DNA of 23,866 nucleotides from positions 1 to 23,866 of the forward strand of contig QZWS01000124.1 of assembly GCA_004114245.1 (NCBI GenBank), given 5' to 3'. The notes beneath the pieces are model-generated. The model saw only the letters and a list, made by a program, of their open reading frames with translations. It was not told where the DNA came from and ran no database searches. The stretch comes from Zoopage sp. CT-All. Taxonomy: Eukaryota; Zoopagomycota; Zoopagomycetes; Zoopagales; Zoopagaceae. The position numbers and the translations under genes are program-made. Positions 11,701 to 20,900 of this stretch are shown here, in pieces. Position 1 is the stretch's first letter. Every line of letters starts with the position of its first letter.

Positions 11701-12636
11701 ATGGCCGTCCAATGTCATCATACTCATAACCGACCGAGCCTCGGCGTCCTGCTTTGCAGACCTAGGTATATCTGAAGACTCGGCTTCGGCGGCGGCACAG
11801 AATGGAGTGTTGGGATCTATCCCCTGGCCGAGAGGCGCTGCGTCCGAGTCGAAACCATCGTTCTTTCTCTTGACGATTCGCTCAGAGGATTCTTCATTCC
11901 TGATTAAAGGATCGACTGTCCAAGATTGCCCACGTGAAGACAGTGGTGCAGGATAAGAATCGATATTGCCATTCGAGACGGAAGGCATCAGGGCCGATCC
12001 AGCTAGAGGATATGGTATGCGCTCTGCCTGGTTAAACCCCGGCCTGATGTGGGGCTTGAACGACTGTGGTGAGTCTGGACTAGAACTGTAGACATTGGAT
12101 GAGGGCGTTGGCATCGTGGCGTAAGGGACTTCATAATTATACGGATATGGGGAAGGACAAGAGCCCTGGCTCGAGAAGCTGTTGACGCTGCCTCCGGACA
12201 TGCGCCGCCCATACTGAAAAAAACTCGCCGTTGGTCTATGCTCCATCATCTCCGGTGAAGACATAAAGTTTTGATCTTGAGTGTGATATACACGAGGCTG
12301 GTGCTGCTGCTGATGATGATGAAGCTGCTCTTGTTGAAGTGATTGTTGATATTGCTGTTGTTGCGGTTGTTGCACAAGGTTTGGCCTGGACCGGTAATGT
12401 TGATAATATTGCGCGTCAGCAGTGCCTGGAAACGCAGGTCGCATGCCGGTTCTTGCGTAAAGGCTTTGAGGACTGTTCGTCTTCAGGAAAAGGGCTTCAT
12501 CAACAATGCACTCAAGCTTGTGCGCAACACATCTGACGCAATTGGGGGTGCCGGTGCATCTCAGCTTCTTCTTCCGACAGTTAGTGCACGCTGTGCCGGC
12601 CTTCAGTCGCTTTTGACGAACGCTGTGAGATTCCAT
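8793..12636 (-). CDS. Zn2Cys6 transcription factor with fungal MHR domain
   Basis: A nuclear DNA-binding regulator of the fungal binuclear zinc-cluster class. Exons on the minus strand: 12636-11693, 11563-11499, 11395-10959, 10874-8793, giving 1175 residues with all joins in phase. ATG 12636 is chosen because the upstream open frame begins with a non-ATG codon and is CT-rich leader. The zinc cluster is at residues 17-43: C17, C20, C27, C33, C36, C43 (CX2CX6CX5CX2CX6C), followed by a Gln/His-rich tract. Exon 2 brings in HFHGSSAGF, typical of the start of the fungal transcription-factor domain. The middle homology region runs from about 316 to 750, with FAPMFIRKSF, GMAIRIAHEIGLHR and RKRVWWALYLCDRF (about 502-515). 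The C-terminal third is Gln/Ser/Pro-rich and likely disordered or activating. Targets are unknown. It sits between two transporter genes on the same strand, which makes transporter control a hypothesis only. Confidence 0.93.
11396..11432 (-). other. Long T-tract at the 3' end of intron 2 of the regulator gene
   Basis: On the coding strand the 3' end of intron 2 (11498-11396) is almost pure T with a few G residues, ending TTTTTAG. It is an unusually strong polypyrimidine tract, placed directly before the exon encoding TYPLPIAFL. Confidence 0.7.
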
Positions 12637-12812
12637 AGGTGTGACGCGAAGGGGAGTAGTTTGCAAACTTGAATGAGAAAAAAAGGTGGAAGCGACGCAG
12701 ATGGAGCTTGAGGGGATAGGGAAGGATCTGTGAATTGAAGGTTGTGGATTGAAATCACAGGAAAAAGACGAAGGTTGAGAAAGCAGGAAAACGTTAAAGA
12801 AATACAAAACGG
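12637..12812 (-). promoter_or_regulatory. Pyrimidine-rich 5' leader of the zinc-cluster regulator
   Basis: Read on the coding strand, the bases before ATG 12636 are strongly C/T-rich and end CACACCTATGG, a good start context. Such CT-rich stretches are common in fungal promoters and leaders next to the transcription start. The frame stays open here but begins with a non-ATG codon, so I treat it as untranslated. Confidence 0.5.
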
Positions 12813-14739
12813 TTGGGAAAAGGATGAAGAGATGATCAGGTGTAGAACCGAAAGAGTGGATCGATTTTTGCCAGCCGTATTAAAGTTCGTTCGAGGATGG
12901 CCCTTATAACCGAAGGGAGTAGGGCCCGCGAGTGTGGAGGTATTCGCACAGTTTTAAACCAATGGCGACTGCGCTCCAAGACGTTGCGGCACGGGCGGCC
13001 CTTTTTTTGACGGAGCATATGCATTGTCAACCGCATTAATAATATAGAGTAGCTCTATTGAGTCGGTTCAGGCCTTTTTCAACATGCACTGAATATCTTT
13101 GTTATCTCCTGTCATGTTAGCGAACCGAGGTCACTCTTATTTACTCCTACCTCTGTGCCCCTGAAGATTTCCTCGCTCGTTGGTCAGCGTGAGCTGTTAT
13201 GCAGTATTTCTGAAGAGAGCAAGGAAAATACTTTTTTCGGCTTCTTTGAATGATATACATTGTTCCAAGAGCGTCACAGTGCAGCCATGCACCTCGGGTG
13301 GGCCTCGGGCTCCACCGAGTTCTCTACCCGAAGGCTGTGAGGCCATGTGTGTGGGGAATGTTATGGGGGCTTATGAGGACTGAAAGGTAGTCGTATGTAT
13401 CATATGAGGAGCTTCAATATCAGTAAACTTTGCATTGCTAGCGGCGAGTGCTCAGAGTGCGCGCTGAACGACGCCATGTGCATATTAATTAAGAGCGTTT
13501 ACCCAAGGATCCCTTGCGCCTGGGATTGACTGCACTGTCCTCATATGGGTCGAGTGGTGTAATAGGTGTGTAGCGGGAATTGTTTTTTGCGTTGCCGTTG
13601 AACGTTGACGAATTTTGGGACGAGAGATTGAATTAGGAGTGCACCCTGTAGCACGTTTGTTGCAAGCGGCCTACTAGATAACGAGGATTCTGCGTAGTGT
13701 GCGGGTCACACCCCATTATTAGCAATGACACCTACCTGTACCGGTTCGTTGTCCCTTTATGGTAAATCTGTCGGTAAAAAACAGGAGGTCAGAGCAACCT
13801 GTTGACCTAGCCTCTCCAGTGCACATATGCCTCACCATTTAGGAAAACCAGTTTTCTCAAGTAGCTCATTGCAAAGCTCCTTGTGGGCGCGGGCCATTAT
13901 TCCAAATTAGGATATTTGGTCCATAGACTAGCCATGAAAATCCCTCGAAGGTATTCAAGGACGCAGATACCATGCAAGTGGTTTCACTCAGGTCTGGATG
14001 TGTCGGTGTGAGCCTTTGGACCTTTAACAACAGCTCTTCTCCTCGCATTATCTAGCGCTCGTGTCACAGACATAAACATGAGCGCTCAGGCATATTAATG
14101 TTTCCTTGGCAGTTTGTAGCCTTTTTACCTGACTCTGGCCTCCCTGCTCTTTTCACGCTCATGTCAAATAGGTGAATGGCAACGCGCCACTCGCAAAGGC
14201 TGAGATTTGACACGAAACTTGGCTCTACCTCTGGTTGTCATCTCACTCTGTGCGTTTGCCCTGGATTATAGACGAGGGGAATGCCATAGACGACTGTCCT
14301 ACACAAATCGGCGGCGCAACGCGCTCCAAAAATAAATTTTAAGAGAAACTAGGTTGATCTGTCACGTTCGCCAACTGGAGTGATCGGTTATTGTCATTCG
14401 TACAGGTGCTTGAAGCGAGCATTCCGCTGCCTATCGCCTTCCAGTACACATTGAAGGCGCATAGCAAGGCCTTAAACTTGACATGCGCCAGCTTTCATTT
14501 CATTTCCGAAGAGATAGCTTCGGCCACGAGTGCTCAAGCATGTGTTTAATGAAGGGCTTGGCGACGCCACTATAGCGTTTGAGAGCGCACCCAAACTCAT
14601 GGCAACAAGCTAATCAAATGTACTTTAGAGACATGTATTGAAGGTGCTGTATTAAGAGCAAAGTGTGCAACGGTGGACTATGAAAAACTATGGTATACAA
14701 AAAAACAGACTAAAAAATATTGAACCCTGTGTGTAATTT
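12813..14739. other. Intergenic region between the regulator and the ABC gene, no gene seen
   Basis: About 1.9 kb holds the distal promoter of the regulator (right of its leader) and the 3' flank of the ABC exporter. AT-rich patches lie near 13033-13055 and 13488-13500. The few open frames (13180-13383 plus, 13866-14048 minus) are at most 67 codons, have no recognisable family and show no splice structure linking them. I looked for tRNA B-box and snRNA-like sequences and found none. Confidence 0.6.
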
Positions 14740-17700
14740 TCACAAATTCTGCTTTTGGCAGAGGTCCGCGTAAACACCGCCTAGGCCAACCAACTCATAA
14801 TGACGGCCGGACTCAACAATCTGGCCATTCTTGACTACAAGGATCAAATCCGCGTCTTGAATTGTGCTCAGACGATGCGCAATGACAATGGTCGTGCGTC
14901 CATACCGCGCCTTGTCCAAGGCTTCCTGCACCAACTTTTCAGACTCCGAGTCCAAGGCTGAGGTTGCCTCGTCAAGCAACAAGACCTTGGGATTTCGGAT
15001 GAGAGCACGTGCAATGGCAATGCGCTGCTTCTGGCCGCCAGAAAGCTGCGAGCCCTTGTCGCCGACTGAGGTCTCGTATCCATTGGGAAGTGACATCACG
15101 AAGTTGTGAATGTTGGCAACCTTTGCTGCCTCTTGAACCTGCTCCATTGTGCCCTCGCTGTTAGGCAGTCCGTAGAGAATGTTGTCCTTGATCGACATGT
15201 CAAACAGGACAGGTTCTTGACCGACCAGAGCCATGTGGTTGCGGATGTTGTGCAGCTGCAAATCACGGATATCATGGCCATCAATGACGGCCTTTCCGCC
15301 ATCTGTATCGTACCAGCGCTCGAGAAGGGCAATGATGGTTGACTTTCCGCATCCAGATGGTCCAACAAGAGCCACGGTCTGCGAGGGCTTGACCTTGATG
15401 TCGACGTGGTTAAAGATCTGAATGTTTTGACGGGTGGGGTAACTGAAATCAACCTTCTCCAGGGCCAAAGAACCTTTGACAGTTGTGAGCTCAATACCGT
15501 CGCGATCTGCATCAATCGTCGTGTCCTTGTCGAGGAGCTCGTAGATGTTGATGGCAGATTGCTTGCCCTTTGCAAACTTGGGCAACTCGGAAGTGATGTG
15601 TCCCAAACTCATGGCAGTAAACACAATGGCAAACATGCACTCGAACATTTTACCCCAGTCGATGATGTTGTTTTCGACAAGGCGATAGCCACCGTAGAAG
15701 CCAATGGAGTAGGACCAATACGCGACAGCTTGAGACAAGGCGAAACCAAACGAGGCGTAAAGAGCCTTGTCGCGCGCATACTTGTGGGGTTCCTTAGTGA
15801 CCTCGAAATAACGGGCTTCGAATGTTTCTTCCTTGGCAAGAGACACCACGGTACGAATGTTGGCGATGGCCTCACCAGCGACCTGGCCCGACTTCTCGTA
15901 CGCCTTACGCGTCTTCTCACCAAAACCAGTTAGCGAGGCCAGTTCAAGGTACTGTCCAAGGCCAATAACCGGCACCGCAGCGAGAATAATCAGAGTCATT
16001 TGCCAGGTGGATGAGAAAGCAAAGCCGAGTCCTACAGCCATCGTGGCCAAGGAGGAGATGGTTGTGAGAATGACTTGAGAGACCATGTCCAACATTTGCT
16101 GAGAGTCGGTGGCTAGACGACTAGCCAAGGCACCGGTCGAGTTTTCGGGACGGTCAAAGTAAGCCATCTCCTGGCTGAGAATGGATTTGTAACTGAGGTA
16201 GCGCATCTTGCGGGTCAGACGCTCGCCCACGGTTAAGAAGCAGACCATACCACCACAGAATCCAATGAAACCGACAAACGCAATGATGAAGAAGAGGAGG
16301 GCATAGTGGTTGGCTTGGGGGATAAAGTCATCGCCAAGTTCGTTGAACCGCGACAGCACATTTAGGGCTTTGGCGAAGATCTGAGAAAATCCAGGGAACA
16401 GTGCGCCTTGAATGATGGCAAAGAAGCATCCAAGGAGACACAAAGCAGTGTCGCCTCTGAGGTACTTGATCGTGCGTCCGATGGGTGCCTTTTGCATCTT
16501 CAGCTTCTTTGCGGCCTCCTTCTTCTGACGAGCCATGGTCATTTCGGTGTCCTCAGGAATGCTCACAACAACGGCACCGTCGGCAGACTTTTCGGAGCGG
16601 GTCACAGAGTGCTGAGACGAGATGCGGCGGAGAAGCGTTGACATTTTGCGTCCTGTGCGAGTACCATCAGGAAGGGCGGACTCTGCGATGGCAATGTGTG
16701 GGGCGGATGGAGCGGTGGTATCAATCTCCTGTTCGGGTTGCTCTGGGGCATCAATGTCCTTGCCTCCAGTCTTGAGCTGCTGCTTGGCGACGAACTCAGT
16801 GTAAGTACCACCGAGGGCCATCAAGGACTCATGCGTTCCAGACTCCAAAACAACACCTCTGTCCATAACATAGATGAGGTCGGCGTTCATGATGGTCGAC
16901 AGGCGGTGGGCAATAACAATGGTCGAGCGTCCAGTTGCAGCATTATCCAGAGCTGCTTGTACAATGCGCTCCGATTCGGTATCCAAGGCCGAGGTGGCCT
17001 CATCCAAGAGCAGGATGGAGGGGTTCTTGATCAGGGCACGAGCAATGGCAATGCGTTGCTTTTGTCCACCAGAGAGTAGAGCACCCCTCTCGCCAACCAT
17101 GGTGTTGTAGCCTTGAGGGAGCTTGGAGATAAAGTCATGGGCGTTGGATAGGCGGCAGGCTGCCTCGATTTCCTGGTCGGTGGCAGTCTTCTGGTCCGCA
17201 CGGATGCCGTACAAGATGTTTTGCTTTATGGTCGCATTGAACAGTACCGGCTCTTGGGAGACAAGGCCAATGTTATCGCGCAGATGGCGGACATTGAAGT
17301 CCTTTAGTTCAATGCCATCCAAAGTGATGGATCCACTTGTAGGGTCGTAAAAACGCTCGACGAGACCGACAATGGTCGATTTACCGCTTCCAGAGTGACC
17401 AACAAGGGCCACGGTCTGCCCGGGCTTGATCTCGATGTTCATGTTCTTCAAGATAGGGACGTCGGGACGGCTGGGGTAGGCAAAGTCCACATCTCTGACA
17501 ACGATATGTCCGGTCAAGTTCTCGGGCTTCTTACCCGAGGGATTGAAGGCATCAATGGAAGGGACCCTGTCAATGGTCTTGAAGATTGTGAAGGCAGCGG
17601 CTTGGGCTTTGGCGAAGACGGCGATATTGGGTCCCACGTTTCCAAGCGAGAACGCGCCGATAATCGTGGAAAACAAGACGGTCAAGACATGTCCGGGCTC

Positions 17701-18962
17701 CATCTTGGCATCCTTGACTTGAGCAGAGCCATACCAGAAAGCGAGAGCATAGCTGAGGAACATGATCATCATGAAGGAACCCATGCCAATGCCCGTAGCG
17801 AAGGCCTTCTTGATTCCGGACTTATAAGCGGTATCGATGACCTCGCTGAACTTTTGAAGCTCTCGCTTCTGGCCATCAAAGGCCACAACGGTGCGAATTG
17901 AGCCGATGGCCTGCTCAGCCAGACCTCCAGCCTTGGCGTACGAATCCTGGCCGTCAGCGGTGGTCTGCGTAGCGTACTTGGCCATGAGACCACCGGTAAC
18001 TAGAAAGGAACATAAAAAGTATGCGTGATGGTGAGCCAAACAGAAATGTGAATGGCCTCTCAAAACAAACAACTCCCATTAGTTTTATATCTAATGCTTA
18101 CCAGCCATCAGGGGCACAGCAGTCAAGAGCACCAAGCTCATTCGCCAACCATGGGTAAAGGCAATGACAAAACCGGCGATGAAGGTAGCAGCACTGGCCA
18201 GGACCAACCCGACCTTGTCAGCGAGACCGTCGAAGATCAACTGGGTGTCAGCACTGAGACGCGAGTTGAGGGACTCGTGCTTCTTGCCGACATCATGCCA
18301 GCCAATGTCTTGACGAAGAATGGCGTGCAAATACTTTTCGCGGATGCGTTTAGCCTGGTTCTCGGCAGAGAGCGTGAAGAAGCACATTTGCCCATACGCA
18401 ACGACAAACATGATGCCTCCCAAAACGGTGAACTTGATGACAATATCTCGGATCTTAGGGACACCCTCTGCGACGCTTAGCGCGTTGATGTTGTTGATGA
18501 CATCTCCCATCAACAATGCGACCAGGGGCTGACCAACGCCGTTAATGATGGCGCAGGTACTGCCGAGACTAGAGTAACAAAGTCAAAAAAGGGACACACT
18601 CACTTAGAACAGATGCAAGGAGAGAATGAGGCACCGCAGCACAGCTGGGGGAACAAGTTTCAGCATAATAATACGTACAGCACACAGGTCCAGTCCCATG
18701 CAGAGGCGAAACGGTAGAGCTGAAAGTATGAGACCCGGGGTTCAGGCTCAGCCTTCTCTTCCTTTGTGGCCTTGTTCTTCTTGCCGCCCTTCTTCTTCTT
18801 GTCGCCGTTCTTAGAGTCCTTTTCAGAAAGGTTTTCAGATGATGGAGTGGCGGTGACATCGGCACGCTCAATGTCGACAATGTGTGATCCAGATTGCCCT
18901 TGAGGCTTTTCTAACTCATAGAGCTCCTGCTTAGAGCCGCCAACAGTGTTGTCTGCAGACAT
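14740..18962 (-). CDS. Full-length ABCB/MDR-type ABC exporter (TMD-NBD-TMD-NBD)
   Basis: An ATP-driven exporter of the P-glycoprotein/ABCB class, expected in the plasma or vacuolar membrane; the substrate is unknown. Exons on the minus strand: 18962-18679, 18568-18102, 17999-14740, giving 1336 residues, the usual full-transporter length. ATG 18962 is the first AUG in the leader. The N-terminus has a Lys-rich KKKKGGKKNK tract. NBD1: Walker A GHSGSGKST (about 451), signature LSGGQ (559), Walker B ILLLDE (579), H-loop His about 615. NBD2: Walker A GPSGCGKST (about 1130), LSGGQ (1236), Walker B VLLLDE (1256), H-loop His about 1292. Both A-loops (FAYPSRP, FSYPTRQ) and Q-loops (SQEPVLF, GQEPVLF) are intact, so both ATP sites look competent. 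The linker at about 656-746 has basophilic-kinase-like sites (RRIS, RKMS). Intron 1 uses a GTACGT donor. Drug, lipid or peptide export cannot be told apart from sequence alone. Confidence 0.96.
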
Positions 18963-19246
18963 TCTCAAACACCTTTAGTGATGAAAATGTAGCTTGTGTG
19001 CGGGATATTGGAATCGAGGGAGTGAAGGTCGGAGTGAGTGTGAAGCACGGCCTTATAACCAGTGGAGTCGCAGGAGATCCGCAGCGAGCGAGAGCCAACA
19101 AAAGAAGCAAAAGAAGAGAGAAAAGAAAAAAAAAAAAATAGGAAAATAAACGTCGCCGTTCGGATAGGATCAGTTGGAGACGATGGAGTTTCAAAGACGA
19201 AGAAGACAGGGGTATAAATGAAGTGCAGCCCTGCCTGTATTTATAA
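18963..19246 (-). promoter_or_regulatory. Core promoter and AUG-free leader of the ABC exporter
   Basis: A TATAAATA box reads on the minus strand at 19246-19239, about 280 nt upstream of the ATG. The leader between it and 18962 is C/T-rich, has a long T-tract at about 19126-19139 and contains no ATG on the coding strand, which supports the chosen start. A second TATAAAT lies on the plus strand at 19214-19220 and could serve opposite transcription. Confidence 0.5.
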
Positions 19247-20726
19247 GAGTGCTGGACCCGACAGCTGCAACGAGTGGCAGTTGCCGTCAAGCGAAAAAGG
19301 AAACTTATGCAGAAGCCTTTCGGCGATAAGGTTGTCGTTGCCAAGGAACAGGGCACGCCACAACAAACACGCCGCGCACTGTGAGCAATTGCACACTCGC
19401 AGCACGCAGTGGCACTCTCGATCGACTCACCACCCCGTCCTGCTCGAAAGAAAATTTCCATTTTCGAGGCCAGGTCCATGAGCTCACAGGATAGGGGAAA
19501 AAGTGCGCTGCGCTTTTTCTTTTGCTTCCCTCGTTTTCGGAGCAACAATAATACCGCGGCGAGAACGGACACCCCTCCCCGATGTTTTCTATCATCTTCG
19601 TCACTCGCCTACAGACCTCCAGCACTGTCTGTATTGTTTGTTACTGTACTCTTTGACACCTCACATCCACACGTACCAGGAGCTGAACCTTCATTTGTAA
19701 ACCATGCCCTCTAGAGAGAGCCTGCCTTTGACATGACAATCTGCCCATACGCAGCACTTTGTTATTCACCGCGGGTCAGACGCAGCACTTTGCATTGGAG
19801 CAAATACTTTCATACCGTTCGAGCTGCCATTGGTGCTCCCACCACTTTGACTCCTCTCTGTAACTTAAGCAGTGCATCCAACTTTGTCTAGAAAGATCCA
19901 TGTAGCGCATCTACCGCGCACTGCGTTTCAATGCTGCGAGCTAAAGTGGAAAAAGAATTTTTTTCCTTCCTCATTCGAGGGAGGGCATTGATGTGTGTGC
20001 GACAGTCGACCGAAACTCAATTGCCAAGGAGTTCAGCCCCATTATAGGAGGCAAAAAGGAGCTGTACGTCGATATTAATACATCGCAAAAACTATCCGGC
20101 CGAAGATACCACCCGTTTCGGCACTTTAAACTATGAGATCAACCCACACTGACGCTGCTGACCGTTCTACCCACTCCTGTGGATCACAACATTAGGTCGG
20201 AATCTGATAACGCCAACAATTATTATTCTCGTGCTTCCAAAAGCCAAAGCTTACTTCAACAACGTTCCTGCACGCAAAGCAATTGGGGAAACTGTCGCAC
20301 TCCCAATCTTAAACCCTGGTGTTCACTGCTGCATCAAACGTAGACTGCCTGTATGGTCTGTGTAATGGAGTGCGACATTAGCGTGTTTGGCATCAGGATA
20401 TCACGGTGGACATACATACAATGGGAACCCAACCAAAATAAAGAGTTGACGTTTTTGACCGCGACGGTGTTAAATTGGTGAGGGCTGGCTCTTAAACTAC
20501 CAATCGTAACTCCTGCGCGAAACCTAAGCGCTGTTCACTGGAAACCACCCCCAACGCTTGACACGGTCGGTTTCGATAGACATCACACAAATACATATTC
20601 GGGATTTATCCTCTTTGAAGTACATCCTCTTGAAGCCCATCAGCTAAAAGACTACCGCTGCTAATATATTTGCTGGCCGAGACGCGCCGCCCGTTTCTGG
20701 GTGGTGATAAAAGCGCGACCTGCCGG
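19247..20726. other. Shared divergent upstream region of the ABC and NOT3 genes
   Basis: The interval has no supported gene. Overlapping short frames around 19218-19714 conflict with each other and with the ABC leader. Notable content is two CCGCGG palindromes (19554-19559, 19769-19774) and a pair of 13-bp direct repeats, listed separately. Confidence 0.55.
19749..19792. promoter_or_regulatory. Paired ACGCAGCACTTTG direct repeats flanking a CCGCGG palindrome
   Basis: ACGCAGCACTTTG occurs at 19749-19761 and again, identical, at 19780-19792, with starts 31 bp apart, close to three helical turns. CCGCGG (19769-19774) lies between them. CCGCGG is the core of the everted zinc-cluster site used by yeast Pdr1/Pdr3; use here is inference. 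The element lies about 0.8 kb from the ABC start and 1.1 kb from the NOT3 start. Confidence 0.4.
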
Positions 20727-20798
20727 CCAATTCAGATTTACTAGCCCATTGGGATTGGGCCGAAGGAGCACGGTTTCCAGCCGTCTTCGGTGACGTCA
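20727..20798 (+). promoter_or_regulatory. NOT3 promoter module: three CCAAT boxes and a CRE
   Basis: CCAAT occurs at 20727-20731, and two inverted copies (ATTGG) lie at 20748-20752 and 20754-20758. A perfect CRE/ATF palindrome, TGACGTCA, lies at 20791-20798, 103 nt before the NOT3 ATG. The ten-mer ACTAGCCCAT at 20740-20749 recurs at 20799-20808. This suggests a HAP/NF-Y plus bZIP-type promoter. Confidence 0.55.
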
Positions 20799-20900
20799 AC
20801 TAGCCCATCATTTCTCGGCCTCTGCAGGCATTCACCAACTTTACTGCCCCCTCGAAACTCCATCAGCCGCACCCAAAAGCACCGCCGCATACAACAGACC

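Noticed and set aside
12637-12807. N-terminal extension of the zinc-cluster regulator
   Set aside because: The open frame upstream of ATG 12636 has no ATG, is CT-rich and reads like leader sequence; the zinc cluster is normally close to the N-terminus.
13180-14048. Small open frames and possible RNA genes between the regulator and the ABC gene
   Set aside because: At most 67 codons, no recognisable product; no tRNA boxes or snRNA-like conserved blocks seen by eye.
15406-15933. Plus-strand open frame of 175 codons (and a similar one at 17395-17901)
   Set aside because: Both are antisense to highly conserved ABC exporter exons with canonical motifs on the minus strand.
18931-19572. 213-codon minus-strand open frame across the ABC start
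   Set aside because: It begins with a non-ATG codon (or far upstream of the TATA box), is low complexity, and runs in a different frame across the ABC ATG. The ABC frame has clear homology; this one does not.
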